Assembly (NCBI GenBank): GCA_001939145.1
Contig: LSRX01000186.1
Span: forward strand, 251,035-315,034
Source of the DNA: Symbiodinium microadriaticum
Taxonomy: Eukaryota; Sar; Dinophyceae; Suessiales; Symbiodiniaceae
Direction: 5' to 3'
Length of the DNA: 64,000 nucleotides
Shown here: positions 47,285-62,500 of the stretch, in pieces
How positions within the stretch are numbered: position 1 is the first letter of the stretch
How the letters are laid out: every line of letters begins with the position of its first letter
The notes under the pieces: generated by a model
Databases searched by the model: none
Told to the model about the DNA's origin: nothing
What the model saw: only the letters and a program-made list of their open reading frames with translations
Made by a program: the position numbers and the translations under genes

Positions 47285-50200
47285 TCAGCTACCATTGAGA
47301 GTTCAGAGTGCAGGGGTCAGGGCTGCAGAGTGCGGGTCCAGAGCTCGTCGGAACCCTGAGAGACCAAATCCCCCAGAACTAAACCGGTCTGCTCCGACCC
47401 GAAGGGTGAACAGCAAGACTTGTTGTTATCATCATGCAGCTTGGTACTCGGTGCTCCTTTAGGGTGACAGTACTAACCAGAACCGCTGTGGCAAACGCAT
47501 GCTTCCAGGGGAATGCAGCGATTCGCTCACCCAAGAGGAAACCTGAAATTGGAGGTTGAACCCTGGCTGGGTCCTTCCCCTAAGCTTCAAGCAGAAGTCG
47601 CCGGATGTCACGAAAGCCCGTACCCCGACAGAGTTCCGCAAATGCCGAAATCTCAGACAGCCTCGAACCCAAGCCCATTGTGCCAACACGATGCCCCTAA
47701 GCCTTCCCTCGATTCTGTCTAGCTGGAGGCTGGTCGACGAGTACTGGGCAAGTCGAGAGTTTGATCCCTTCGTGGTGCGCCTGCCCTCTCTTTCGCGGGC
47801 TTCGATCCTTTCTGAATTCCAGTGTGAAGTTTGTCCTGTTCGTGATACGAAGCGCCTGACAGCTTGGCACAGTGTTAAGCAGGCAGCCTGAAGCATCCAC
47901 TGCGTTTACGTAGACCGACCCCGAATCAAAGCCTCAGTGCCAGAATGCAGCGACTTGTAGCAGCAAACCGACACAAGCGCGACACAAGCGAAATCTGAGG
48001 GGGCCAGGACCGCTACTCGCATCACCATGAGCACCACCAGCTAAGAATGAGGAATGGCCGTGATTTGTTGTGTGTCCGGCTTGCATAACTACATAGAAGC
48101 TGCTTGGCAAGCCGTGGCCGGACATGCTTGTAACATCATCCTGAGCGAACCTTCAGAAGGTCGGATGTAGTTGCCCCGTCTCGTAGATGCCCAGCAGATC
48201 CTTAGTGGGCTTCTCACAGCTCGTCACCTCTTTCTCGAATCGGGAAGGCTTCTGCACTAGTCACTTAGTCCTTGCCACTTTTGAAGCTGTCAACATAGCA
48301 TGTAACGCGTAGCAGGGTCCTGGCCACAGCATCTCGCAGGGGTCAATGGCTTCGTGTGGTTTTGGTCTTTGTTTTCGTAGCGTTAAACACAGTTGTATGG
48401 CTATTTTACATGACGTCCCCTCCGGCAGAAGCAGTCGTTGGACCACTTCCCCCTGTTCTTGCTGGTGCTGCTTGCATTTGTGCCGAGTGCCCAAGTTTGG
48501 GGCATGGCGAGTGTGAGGGCCTCTTAGAGATTTAGTGTGTCACCTTGAGGTCCAGAGCCTCCGGCCAGAGAATATCGGTTAAAATCACCAACTGGAACGG
48601 GGACGACTGGCATTTGCCACGACAGGTGAGCTTCTAGCACACTCGACACACTGGACATGCCTTCGTATTCCAGTATACTCCATTGCCGATTGCCAGGCTC
48701 GCATTGTTAGGCCCGGCGTGCCTTTCAGTTTACTCAGCCTAGGCATCTGTTGCACTGCAAAAGCAATGTTCTTGCCACTGCAACCGGCAGCGTAGACTTG
48801 CCAGATCAAGGAACAGAGCAGAAACGTCATGCATTTAGATTATAAGTGAACAGACTGAGGCCAATCATGGTGGCTTTGAGCGCAGCCTTCTGGTCCCCGA
48901 TCTTCTACCACCGGGTGCCTGGCCTGTCGTTTGGCTGTCGTGGTAGAGGTTCATGCTGCCAGATGATTCTTGGAGCCATTCTCCTGTTGTATATGTATGT
49001 ATGTACCTCTGTGGCTACGTACGTATTTAAGTAAGTATGTATGTGTCTATTTATTTATGTATGCAGATGTGTGTGTATATATATATATATATATACATAT
49101 GTATATATATATATATATATGTTGGGTTGTGTGGGCGGTGATTGTGTGCCTGTACATACATGTAAATAAATAGGTAAATAGATAACTAAAAATATATGTG
49201 TATATATATATATAGATATTTACAATTACAAAGACATGAGTATAGTACATTCGTGTGTGCATGCATACGTACTTAGCGTGCAGAGACAAATGTGTTTCTG
49301 CCGGTTCAATTTGTTTTCATAGCACATACATGCGATGTAAATCGTGGATGACCTCTGTCTTACATGCACTTAAGGCTGTTTGGCATGCAAGTGCTGTTGG
49401 GCACTGGAAAGCACGCATGCACAGTGCACAGACGGATGGTGAAAGCTGAAGGGAAAGATCGAAAGACTGATAGACAGATACTTACCTAAGTCTCTATCGA
49501 TCTATCTGATCTATATCTATGACTTTCTTATACTTTCTATCGACTTATCTATCCATCTATCATAAAAGCGTTCATGGTTTACGTTTACGCTATGCAAAGG
49601 CAGTGTCTATGCACACATATGCTTGCTAACCTTCATTATTTAATTTCAGCGCGAGTATAGTGATGAGCACCCAGTGCATGACATACTCATTATCAGCATG
49701 AAATGTACGGCAGGTTAGCAGGGGCTTGCCCAGACTGCTCCGTGTCTATAGCCAGAGCTTGCGACCTTTCAGCAGATGTTTGCCTTTGCCAGGTAAAACT
49801 TTCGGTCTCTGCGGCTGGTGTTCGTTTCTTGCGTTGGTTATGTTGCAGTGGCACAGGCAGCTCTCTTCGAAGGCCACGCGCTTAGTGGCTGCCAGTGGGC
49901 GGCTTGCAACTTTTGTTGAACTTCGGCTGCAGACCTAGGTTCCGTGCACCACGCTTCACTTGGCGGCATTCACACTCCCACGCTGCAGGTGGCTGCACAG
50001 GATTTTTCGCAGTCGTCGCAGAACTCTGGTTTAGCTCAGTGCCTTCGCCCTTTCAGTGCATGGGGATCAATCGTAATGACTCTTCCCCTAGTTGCCCTGG
50101 TTGTTGCATGACGAAGTGTGGTTAGCCAAGCAGATTTGTGTGGCGTTCTATAGCCGGTCGAGGGCGAATGCCGGAGGCACGCAGTAGGCGTTAAACTCCA

Positions 50201-51080
50201 AACCTCATATTCTTAAACACAGATTTGGGATGGAGTTCTATTCGCAGTGCTCTGGATTTTGTTGCCAACATTGCTTCGGAATGGCTTCGTGTCCCTTCTG
50301 TGTCTTTCGGAGCTTTTGGGGATGGAGCACCGAGCGCCGTAAAGTCGTTCAACCGGAATCCTGACGCGAATTCAGCTGCGGCTGCCGGGCACTTAGTTTG
50401 TGTGAATGTACAAGCAAGATGCCAGAACCCCTCCAGACTCCAAGCTGGACTTCAGGAAGGGGCGCCAATCTTCAGCTGAAGCTTTTCTGGGAAAGGCGTT
50501 TAGGGCCTTTGTACTTTCAGGGGTTCATGCTCATGACATGAGACTAGGGAACGTCACAGCACTTGCGGCAACTTGCCGAAATCATCAGCCATGAGCGTGA
50601 ATCTTGAGAACTCCAGGCTCCTTAAAAGGTCACTAATCAGAATTATAGTTGAGAGACGTCGAATCCAAACTCCGCTGCCGGCAGCATGTCGGCTCAAAGC
50701 CCAGGATGGTGGCATCCAGCATGAAACACTCACAGCAGTTTGTGACAGGTCTTGGGGGGCCAGGTTTGAGGCTTCCTCCTTGAAGTCATGGTAGACGGGG
50801 AGGAAAGGGTCTTCCGAAAACGGGCATGACAAGACCCATGTCCACGAAAGAATTCTGTTACCAGTGGCCTGAAGGTGCCTGGAGAGTCTGCCAGGGTGCA
50901 AAAGCCGAGTGCACATGCAAGACAGCAGAGCTGCGTGCCTCTTGAGGCAAACATGCACAGCTACATCTCGACTTGACGCACGGTGGATGGACCGAGCCAT
51001 CGGACACACAAAAAGAGACACTCACAAAAGCTACGACTACGAAGCACTGAAGGAACACAAGCACGGTAGCGTTCGTAGCC
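47285..51080. other. no firmly assigned gene
   Basis: An exon-like segment at 50426-50510 (TPPDSKLDFRKGRQSSAEAF after AGATGCCAG) is possible. AT/TG microsatellites lie at 49075-49215. Other frames are unsupported. Confidence 0.35.
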
Positions 51081-51137
51081 ATGTTGGGGCCCGGGGCTGC
51101 AAAGTTCCCACCCTTCGCGCCGCTCCCGGGTAGCCCC
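51081..51137 (+). CDS. repeat-protein gene, first coding exon
   Basis: MLGPGAAKFPPFAPLPGSPA. The end is uncertain: several GC donors give the phase 0 needed by the next exon. Confidence 0.55.
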
Positions 51138-54100
51138 GCGGCATTAGCCGGGAGTGTTGGCTCCGACGTCAAGTTGTCAGGCTTTGGAGACAGTCTCAAG
51201 CAAACTCTTTGCGTGGACTCCCGGTTCATTATTGCAGGACCAGGCTTACTGCGCATGGCTGCGGCTGAACCTGAATCGAACCCTAGCGAAGTCAAACAAG
51301 TGTACGACACCTTCCTTGATCCTCCGGTTCGGTTCGCCTGATGAAAGTAGAGTTTCAGGCACGACTGTGTTGGTCCTCTCGGGCCGAGAGCACAAGATCT
51401 GTAAGCCTGTTGCGTTGAAGATGTGTAGTGTTTCGGATGTCTGTAGTTTCGAAGCCTGAATGATTACCTACGTTATTGTTAAGGGTTCCTTATCATAGAT
51501 ACAAAAACACTGTAAAGGAGCCCAAAACCCCTGTTCTAACTATGAAGGCCCCTACATTACACTGAAGGACTCAGGTCTCCGTCCGAGCCAGGGGCTTCCA
51601 AAAAGCCTCTAAGCCCCCGGCTTTGCCGAGCTCTGAGGTGTGTGGAAATCGCCATACACCGAAAGCCTCTAAACCGGGACCCTAAGCCCCGGGTTTAGGG
51701 TTTAGGGCCTAGGGCCTATAACCCTAAACCCCAAACCCTAAACCCCTATAGTTCCCCCCTGAAACCTATCTTGCAGAGCCGAGGCATGGGCTTCATGCCG
51801 CCGGGGGCAGGCACGATGCCGGCGCCCACCGCACCAGGCACCAAAGATATGGTCAAGAACAGTTAGGGTTTAGGGTTTAGGGAGTCTTCCAGCATTTTTT
51901 CCCCATACAGACAAGTCAGCTTGGACAAGTTAATTACTTAAGGACCAATCCTTAACGAGAAGTTCGGGTTCTCCCTCGTCTTCAAGATCCTACCAACAGA
52001 GATGGTTCTCCTTCAAGCACTGTTCCCAAGTCGTCGGTTTGGATTGCATCGTACTTGGTCACATTGTGTTGCCTTTGCTTGTAAACCCAGAAGCTCAAAG
52101 GTACAGATGCAAGGTGGGGGGGTGGTTGTTGGGGTTGGGTGAAACCGTACACTTCAGGCTGAAGACCAGGGGAAATATCTCGTGCCAGCAACGTTGGTGC
52201 CAGTCTCGCGTGAGCGACTTAGGTCGCGCTCAGGAGTGGCTTAGGAGTGGGATAGGAGTGGCATGTCAGAACAAGCTTCGCGATATACAAATAAGAAGCA
52301 TGTAAGGAAGGACGGGGCCTACCTCAGCTGAAGGTATTAGTGAGGCTAGAAACAGAACTGGTGCATCCATGCATTCGGTGATGAAGCACTGTAGTAGTTC
52401 GTGAGCGACTTGATGCGGCGGCTGTCTTTTGGCACATTCTTGAAGCACCGTTCGACGTCGCACGATCGTGAAATTTGATGTCGTTGGTGGCTCGGTGCCG
52501 CAAGCGAGCAGAGTGCACAGACAGAGAGTGTGTGGAGAGCCGGCCGTGGCTCGTAAGAGGCTCGTAAGTGGCTCGTAAGTGAGTGCGTTTGGGAGGAGGG
52601 AGCTGAGGGGAGTGGGTCGTGAGTGGCTCGTAAGTGGGTCCTTGTCGGGAAAAGGGAGGCGTGAGACAGGAGAGGGAGGGAGTGGCTCGTGAGTGCCTTG
52701 TGAGTGGCATGTGCTAGGGTGGGGTGTGCGGTGTGGGGGTTTGGGGCCTCAACTGCAGCCGATGCAGTCCAAGCGACTGCACGGCAGCACATGCCACGGA
52801 ACCAAGTCGCTCACAAATGAAAAATGCACGACCCGCCCAGGAACCCTGACAACCCCGACAAGCATGTCACATGGTGCTATAAAAAACAACACGATCTTAC
52901 GAAGTGATGGCTCCAAACTGGGTGGCTCGAGTCTGTTGCTTAGAGACGACTTCCCTTGAAGCCACCACCGAATAGCATGATTCTGCGGTGTCTCTGTTAG
53001 TTTTTCCGTTTATGTTAAACACATGCAGAGGTTTTGGACGATGTGCTTACGTACTTGTAGTTTTGGCTGACACTCAGGGTCTCTTGCAGGGATGATGATG
53101 CCACCGCGCCCTGGCATGCCACCTGCGCTGCCGGCCGACCCCCCGGAAAAAATGCAGTGGCATGGTGTGTGCTTTTTTGGGTTGCTTGAGAGTCGTTTTT
53201 GTTGACTCGCTTCAAGGTGCATGTCAGATTTCGATTGCTTGAAGAGATTAACAGGGTTCGCCCACAAGAAGCTGCGCCTGTACAGTAGTCCGTTGTCCGA
53301 GACTTTACCGATTGCGCCTCAAGGAAACACAAAATTTGAATTCGCTGTGTGCAAAGCTTGACAGACGAGGTCTTCAGTCTTGTGTCTATAAGTAGCCAGA
53401 TCATAAAGGCTCACAGGGTGGCTTTGCAATGTGCGAGGGTTGTCGGAGGCTTCGAGCAGGCAGAAACCTTCTGACCGATTTCGCACGTCCGTGCGCACGT
53501 GCACGGTATCCTATTATTATCCCTGCCGGCTGCGTACCGGATAAACACTTCATATCCCAAAAGGTCCTGCTAGTATGTTTGTGGAAAGTTTCCCTGGAAA
53601 ATGCACATAGTTGGGCCCGAGGGGGAAAGAGAAACCAGGCTACGTTTACATTTGCTGCAACGTAGGCATGGCCTCCAGCAGAGGTCGGCATGCCAAGCGC
53701 AGTGCCAGTACCGATGAACGGCTGCCTGGCAGAAAGGAGGGTTTCAGCGGGTTGGTTTAGGGCTTAGGGCTTACAGGAGTGTGACAGATTCCGTGTCAAG
53801 CCTTTGATGTGATCATTGCAGTGTCCCAGAGCAGCAACTGTCCACTCCCCAAGCCCCACTCAAGCCTGATCCGGTTTGCCAATCTGGAAGAGCCGAAACC
53901 GTCATCGCTTCACCTCCGATGCGGTAGCTTAAAGCGGAACCCAGCAATTGGAGACTTTACAAGCATCCTTGCGGTTACATTTGCACATCAAAGTTGGACA
54001 TTCTAGATACTAGTACTATAGAGTTTCATGGGCATGCGGGGTTTTAACGAGGGGTTGAGGGCTTTCCGGCTTCCGACACGAATTTCTGAAGGACAGATGG

Positions 54101-54721
54101 CCCAGACTTGCAGAGGCACTTTTGCCCCTGAAGCGGTTGAAAGAATCAGTTGGCACTGATGTAGAGCATGAAGTTTTGGAGCTTCGTAGGATATCAGGTG
54201 TCGACAGGGGCCTGTCCGTCGCAGCTTCCTTGCGCCATGATTCATTGCATGACACCAATACTTCCACAGACCCACAGCTTTAGAGCCACAGCTGAATGCT
54301 GCTCCAAGTCCGGGTCCCTTGTGCCGCCGTCACTGGTAAGTCTCAGGAGTCACTATCGCAGCACGGCAGTACCATTACGCTGCCTAAAGCTTAAACAGCT
54401 CCAAAGCATCTGCAGTGGGGTTGAGGTTCTGGAACTCTGATCCGTACAGACTCAGAAGACCTCACGTTTGATTCGAAACCCCGGACCCTCCACCTTAAAC
54501 GGGGCCTGAGTCCTGGCTCGTCGGGAGGCAAAAGGATATGTTAGAGAAGATCTAAGCTACACTACAACGGGAGATTGGACGAATGTAACGAAACATAACA
54601 TATGATAGGAGAGTGGAACATCACAACATCTTATAACACAATATGACACAATGTAACAGTAATGAACAAACTATACTGGTTATCTCATCTATACATACAT
54701 ACATATACATATACGTATACG

Positions 54722-54762
<41 letters not shown>

Positions 54763-54787
54763 GTATACGTATACATATACGTATACG

Positions 54788-54827
<40 letters not shown>

Positions 54828-54828
54828 G

Positions 54829-54861
<33 letters not shown>

Positions 54862-54895
54862 NCTATACATACATACATATACATATACGTATACG

Positions 54896-54935
<40 letters not shown>

Positions 54936-54936
54936 G

Positions 54937-54977
<41 letters not shown>

Positions 54978-55020
54978 TATATATGTCTATATACACATAT
55001 ACATATATCCATACATCCAT

Positions 55021-55051
<31 letters not shown>

Positions 55052-56553
55052 AGGATATTCCATAATTATGTCGTTATGCATCGGAACTAATTGTAAGGCG
55101 TCCCGCCGGCGCAAGTAGGGCCTGGCCCCGACAACACGCCGAAGCCGCAGGAGAGCTGCGAGAGCTTGTTGATGGCTTATAGGGCTTGTTCATGATTAGT
55201 GGCCTTAGTACTTCTTGCATAAGTTACCTGGTTACCTGGTTTCGGGTTAGTGATGAAAGCAGAAGAGGTTTGGCATATGGGTTTGCGATGTCAGGTATTG
55301 GGTACAATTTTCTGTGAGGCGCGTGGTGTAAAGAGTTTATTTATGGAATAAGATTTTGGGGATGGGCTTTTCGACTTTGGGATAGAGTTCCTTTGGATGT
55401 TTTGGTTTAGGAAGTCCATAACCATAACCCGACATGATCTTGTTTTGCGGGACTGGTTCTTATGCCAGTAGTACATACTACATACCCCCGGTTATGCTCC
55501 GAACGTGAACAATGATTGCCAGAGCCTGCAACCCAAACCATCTTGGTGGTGCTTGAAAGCTGAAAGCTCCAACAAACCTTCCCATTAGCCAGCACATTCC
55601 TTGTTTGGGATGCATCGCTTAAGCCCCGCTTGTGTGTTTCGCAAGAAAGACAGGAAGATGTAATGCAATATCATGTAAGTGGGTAAGTATGTATGTACGT
55701 ATGCATGTACGTCTGTGCGTGTGGAATATAACGTAATGTAGTGTGATGTAATGTACTGTAATGAAGGTAATGCAATGTAATGTAATGTAGTTTATACGCA
55801 TGTATGTATGTGTATGTATGTCTGTCTGTATGCATGTATCTGTGCATGCATGTTTCTGTGCATGTGCGTTTGCGTGCGTGTGTATGTTCTTTTAATGATG
55901 TTTTATGTGTGTACGTAAGCAGTTACATGTGTCTATTGATTGTATGCATGTATGCAGCATGCATGGAGTCATGTATGTGTGCATGTATCCAGGATTTTAT
56001 GCATGTATTTATATGGTATGTGTGTAAACCGGACGGCCGAACAATGGTTTGTCCTGAATAAGCGTCCGAGACAACCGCAGTATATAGACGCCCACTAGTT
56101 TAAGCCAAAGCGGCATTATACATACACGCATACATGACATGCATGCAGTAATTCATGCATGTGTACATAGACATCCATATGCAAACACGCGCAAACCATA
56201 CACGAGACATCACAAAACCATGCATACATGAACACATGCACACAAGCAGGCACATTCATAAAGGCATGCATGCATGGATGCATGCATACACATATAAATC
56301 CATATAAACAAGTCTGCGTACATACATACATACATACATACATACATACATGCATACATACATACGGAAGCATACAGACATACATACACGACACACACAC
56401 ACAAATATATATATATATATATGTATGGGTAGAGTATTATTGAGTGCCCCCCCCACTTCTGGTAGGGTTGCACCAAAACACACTGGGGGCACTTAAACAT
56501 GCTGATAGAACTGATATACATTATACATATATATATATACATAAATACATACA

Positions 56554-56585
<32 letters not shown>

Positions 56586-59500
56586 GCTTTATATGTAGAT
56601 GTATACGTATGTGTGCGTGTGTGTGTGTGTGTGTGCACGTGCCTGCCTTCTTTTGCGTGTATGTATGTCTGATGTATGTCTGTATGCTTCCGTATGTATG
56701 TATGTATGTATGCATGCATGCATGCATGCATGCATGCATAGTCTCCGATGCGGTAAATATGTGCTTCTCGCCCTTGGCAGTTGGCTGAGCAGGATGTGCT
56801 GCTTCTGATACGCCAGGGCGTGGCGAACCAGGACAAGGCAGAGAGGGCATTTTCGGGGTTTACGGGTGGGCTTTTTGGGAATGGGATGGCTGTCGTGTGG
56901 TGCGTACGGGGCTTGTGGTTTCGCCAGCTGCTGTCACAGTTTTGGCTTGCTCCAGTCGGCGCAAGACTGCGCAACAGCAGCAGTGCAACCCCCTCTAGAT
57001 CCATGATTGACACAGGCACCTCAAGCAAAGAGTCAGATAACGGCGACTCACGCAGGCAGCGGTGAAGACAGCGCTTCAGTATGCCACGCAGATGGGCACG
57101 CCCATCGAAGCCCCATGGCCTTGTTGTCGTCTTTGTTCTAGGTGTATGAAATTTTGGAGACCATTTGATTGTTGTGTTGCATCTGTTGGATTTTTGTTCG
57201 ATGCTTTCTCTTATTATGGCTATGGTTGTAGCCTGGATGAGCTTGCTACCGGACGTCCGCCGTCCCTCAGTGGCTTATATCCGTCAGCTAACAAGTTATA
57301 AGGCCGCGCACAACTGTACATCTTCACATGGATTCTAAAGCACATGGTCGTGTGCCTGTTCGTGAGGATGTCACTATGGTGTCTATTTAGCTCACATAGC
57401 CACCGCTCAGGCTCCTATCCTGGACATGCTTCGGCAATGGCTGGGCGAGGTGGGCCCTAGCGAAATTCGTTGATGGATCAAGCTGTATCGGGCCTTGTAC
57501 CTTGATCCCAATAGGCCTGAAGCTCGAAAGGCGGAGCCGGCAGAAGCAAAACACCGCAGGGAGAGTTTCCGGTGTTCAGGTTATCTCCAAATCTAACCGT
57601 CTTCAGCCGCGGGTACACTGTAGTCATCTGTAGTGCCTGTAATGTATAGTCATAGTCCATTTCATAAGCCATTACTTGCCTTAGGTTCATTCATTGGTAG
57701 TTCAAGTGAGAATACTGGCCAGCATGAAATATTTCTGGAGCTGCCTTCAAACTCCGGGGCCTTCGTAAGTCGTGTAGCCACGGAAAAACCCGGAGAAGCT
57801 GAAGGACACCTTCTCTTCAGTGATGGCCAAGTCTCCACCCACGCCGACTGTCGTCCCCGCGAAGGCCAAGTTCAGAGATTTAGAACCTACCGAGTCTATC
57901 GAGCTGTGCGATTCACAGCTGAAGGGTTTTATGTTTCAGGCTGTTGGATGTAAGGCTTTGGCGTAATGATCATGGATGGGGAGGCGGCTGAGAAAGGCGA
58001 GATTTCGGCTTGTTACGGAGGCGTTTCAATCAAGCCTTGGTTTCGGCTTGCAGGGTGCTGTCCCGAGTCTTGACGGCTTGTCTCCATTGCATGTTATCCT
58101 GTTAATGCAGTTCAAGCATCTTGTGCGGTGTGCTGCCAGCTCTGAACAATTCTCGAGAATTTAAGACGTAGTGAAACGTTGAAGAACACTGGGGTAGGCG
58201 CGGTATGTTGTGCTCCTAGCTGTAGAAACCTCAAGATTGGGATGCAATCGGCTGGGTTCCAGCCTCGTTCACACGCTGTCCGAGAAGAGTCGTGTGATTG
58301 TCGTGCATGAGTTTGGTCTCCAGTTTTTCAGTCTTTAAGCTGTGCGACACAGGCCAGAATGAGCACAGGCCCAAAATCTGCAAGCATTGTAGCGAAAGTC
58401 TTTTTCATAAAGTTCAGAAGCACAAGAGCTTTGCATTGATTTTGCGATGAGTTCGGTGGACCCGGCAGGCACGAGACCGGAAAAGCCGGGTGCACCTGCT
58501 GTGCACTCGTTGCACAGCCGGTATGTAGCCTTATAATCGCTTCACCTAAGAACCTTAGAGATCACCATTGTTTCAAATTGGCATCCCCGAGGCTGGGGCT
58601 CCGGTGTCGGCACCGGAGCCGGTGGTCAAGGTGCGGACGCTAGGCTCTGTAGGCATCCAAGGTTTGGTTCCAAGGAATATCTCAAAGGCCATGCTCTGTA
58701 GGTCTGTGGGTTATAGAGGGGCCTTGATAATGGTTAGAATAGGGTTGTGGGGTATACTATGATAGGTTTATGATGAGGAACCCTAAGGAATAAAATTTGT
58801 AATTATTTAGGCTTCTGTATTAGCTGACGTAATCATAGTCCATGAACCAGGGGATTAGGGGAGATTCCGCAAAATGTGCAGCCTCGCATGCCCTGAGTCG
58901 CGAGTGTCCAAACTAATCCCTTCCCCCTTATATTAGCCCCCCCCCTATGGAAACTCGGAAAGCGCACTTACTATTGGGGTTTTTAGTTTCTACTGTCACA
59001 TTTCTGGGATTTTGCTCTCCCTGGTCTTGCTCTTACTCCTGCTCTGGCTCTTGCTCCTGCTGGCTTTTGCTCGCCCTCGTGCTGCAACGATGCTCTTGTT
59101 CTGGCTCTTGCTCCTGTCTTGCTGTTGCTCCAGCTCTTGCTGCTGAACCCCCTTATCCATTAAGAGCCTTGGCTGTCCCTGTACTCGTACCATTTTTCGA
59201 AGGCGAAGGCTGCAGTTGCGGTGCCTGCGCAGCCGCCCTTGGTCGTCATCCGCGAGGGCGTCGCCAAGCAGGAGACCCTGGCAGGGATCGAGCTTTAGGT
59301 AACACCAAAATACAGTACACGTGCTTTGCCTCTCGTTTCGTGCCCTTGCTGGGCAAGGCCCGTAAGGACGGCTCGGCAGAGAGAGAGAGAGAGAGACAGC
59401 GCTCCTCCCCCTCTTACCCTTGCGAATGAGGAAGCCAAAAGCGCTATAGAACTGCTCTGCGCACCGCCCAGCATAGCTTGTGCGATCGAGTGCCGAAACC

Positions 59501-62500
59501 CTAAAGCCCCAGGCCTCTGGCGAGGCCTACTGTTGGCCGTGCACGCAGCATTGATTTTTATTTCCTGTCATATATATATATATATATATGCATATATATA
59601 TATATATATATAATTCAAGTAAGTCGAACTTCGTCATCCTATATAGCATTGTGGACTCGGGATTTAAGACGATGGCTGTGACTGCTGGCTGTTGAATACA
59701 GAGTCTGAAGCTCGTACGGCTCTTTGAAAAAAATCCAGGCGCAGTTTTCTCCTGTTGGGAGATGTTGGGAGTATCCGGATGTCACCTGCCGCCTCTCCTC
59801 GGGAACCATTTTCGGTTTATGAGCGGAGAGTACACGGCGGCCTCTGCATGCTAGTGATGAGCCTGGAAATCTACTGTGAAAGATTCTACATCCTGCATCC
59901 GGTAAATCTTGCGAGCTCGCCAGGACAAGGGTCTGGTGCGCGCAGCCCTTCGCATGGCCGCATCTCACCTGTAGAGTGGTTAAGGTGTTGGGTTTGTGTT
60001 GCGGTCCCGCATCCCACGGCTTCAAAACAGAGGTGTAAGGGGCGTCTCATGGAGTTTGCAGCTGGTATGTGGGAAGAACGAGTGTAGGGCCTAGGGTTTG
60101 TGGTTTCTGTTACCTGGCTCGGCACCGGACCTCTCGAACCTTTAAACCCTGAGCAAGCGATCTGAGCTTGTTCGACTAGATTATGCGACCTGTTTGCTTT
60201 CCTGGCGTGTCCGAGAGTGAGATTCGAAGCCCTAAACTGTCAACGCAGTTTTGCTTTCGGTATCTTGTGCAAGATGTAGCTAGCTTACACCTCATGACCG
60301 TCATTTGGTTCAAGTAACATGTGCATATTGCATTCTGGTTGTCTTGCCTATAAATGTAGGTTACCAGCCGTAGGTATCACCAAGGTGGAAGAAGTTCGCA
60401 ATGGAATCAGCTCCCGTAATCTCGTATTGCATTCTGGCTGTCTTGCCTATAAATATGCTTTCCTTAATTTTCCTTAGAAGTAGCCCAGGTTGAGCAGGGC
60501 ACGCAGATCGACAAGCCCGTCTTGGACATGCGACTTAGCAGCTCAGGGTGCAGGCTTGGCAGGTGGAGCAGAACCAGTTTTAGTGAGTTTTAGTGTTAAA
60601 CACCTCCAGTGAGTTTGAAAGTTTGACATAGTTTGACCATTGAGCAAGATTTGAGTGGTTTAATTGGGGATGGCCACGCATATGAGTACTGCGGGTGTGA
60701 CGTCCCTTTCTTTGGTGCTCGCGCGCATCGGCCAGCAAGTCTAGAGCAGCAGGGGCGACTTCGCCTTACTAGGACTTAGGATGGTGTTAAATCAGTCATG
60801 TAGTGTTAAATATATGACAAATAACATATAAGATATAGTCTTTTTGTATACATGATAAGCTGATGTTTGTAATGCAGGTTAAAGACGGAAGGCACATGAG
60901 TCCTCCGAAGGATGAGACCTTCTCACTCCTTGGGACGCTGGGTTCACAAAAGTCTTTCTCGACTGACTGGACCGCAAGATTGGTGACAAACAGCACCGAG
61001 GCTTCGAAAGTGGTTGTCTGAGGAGGACGCTTGGCGAGGTCGTTATTGTACAGAATACAGTAGGGTTTAGGTTTATTGTAAACGTCTCTCGCCCAACTGA
61101 GGGAAACTCGCCATGTTGAACCAGTCTCCAATGCAGCCCCTGAGAAATTGAGTTTTGCCAATCTTTCGTGGACGGACCGCGTGTCTTGCTAAGCCTCGAG
61201 GATGACAATCTTCAGAGCCATGGAACTGGAAATGACCCGTATCACGTTTGGGACTGTTCACCGGAATGGAAATCATAACAGCCACATGCCAATCCGAGAC
61301 CTGTCCACACCAGCACCAGACCCCGAAAGGTTCCTCATAGACATAAGGAACGTCGACATCTTTAAGAACATCAAGATTGTCTCCATGTGTATTGTCACCA
61401 TCCATCATCTTTCAGAAAAGAACCTTTCCATATCTTTACCGAATGCACAACCTGCTCGGCATCCTCCCCAAAAACGGGGCCGCAAACACGGCCGTCGTCA
61501 TCATCATCATCATCATCATCACCACCACCATCATCATCATCATCATCATCTCCCACAAAAGCAACATCAAGATCATCGTTGCCATTGCCGTCGCCAGCAT
61601 CAGCTTTCTGGCACCGTCGCCACTGCCATTCTCGATGTCATGCTATTATCCTCATCGTGCACGATGTCCACAACCACTGTAATCATCGGCACTTTTAATA
61701 TTCCATCTGCATTCACAGCATCAACGCCGCCATCACCAGTGATGTGCACATGTGGTACTTGGAGCGCTGCTAGAAAGTTTGTCCTGCGAGCTTCAACTCA
61801 AGATCCATTGGAGGACGAGTCGCTGAACATCCTCGCAGCGAGAGCTGGGATGCCGATCCCCGAAGCCAAGGACCGGAAATGGGAGCCAGGGGTCTGGGAT
61901 TTCAGGTCCGGGCACTGTTATACTGTTCCGTTTGTGCAGACTTGAGTGCTAAAGTTCTGAACCGCACCTGAACCCATTCAATCTGCCAAGCATGAAGCCC
62001 AGAAGTGGCCAATCTCGCATCGCAGTCATGAGTACTGTTTTGCGGGTCAAGCTGGGCAGTAAGGGCAGCAGTCGAGTCCCTTGTGAAAAAAAATGAAGCC
62101 CAGAAGCAAGTTACGAACAAAGACACGTTTTGCACCAGCAATGTGCAGAATAATGAACGGGGACGCTAAAAGCACGAAGCCTTAACCGTATATAACACCC
62201 TAAACTCTGAACCCTTCCGGGTGTGAGCGCCGAAACACAGAGAGAGAGGTCGAGAGAACCTTATATACCACGCTCTGTGAGCTGACACCAGGCTTCGCAG
62301 GAAGCTCTCGCTGTGTCAACCGCTGCTTGGCTTCTTTGGAGGTGGAAATAGGTCGAAGTTCTGGGCCGCCTATGTAATCATAATTTATCATACGTATATT
62401 TTTATTTATGTGCTCAGGGTTTAGGTCAGGTTTAGATTTGATTAGGCTGGGGAGGCCAAGTGCTGTAATATGCCAACTTGCGCTGTGTATGTGATTGTAG

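Noticed and set aside
56210..57028. 272-codon minus-strand frame
   Set aside because: Mostly TATG/CATA microsatellite. It also runs antisense to the better supported exon at 56781.
59968..60035. tRNA-like segment (GAGTGGTTAAGG D-arm look-alike)
   Set aside because: No matching acceptor stem or standard T-arm (GTTCRANNC) could be paired. It overlaps the sequence just after an exon of the repeat-protein gene.
61202..61945. 247-codon open frame
   Set aside because: Extended by a CAT/CAC microsatellite read as poly-His. No domain and no codon bias outside it.
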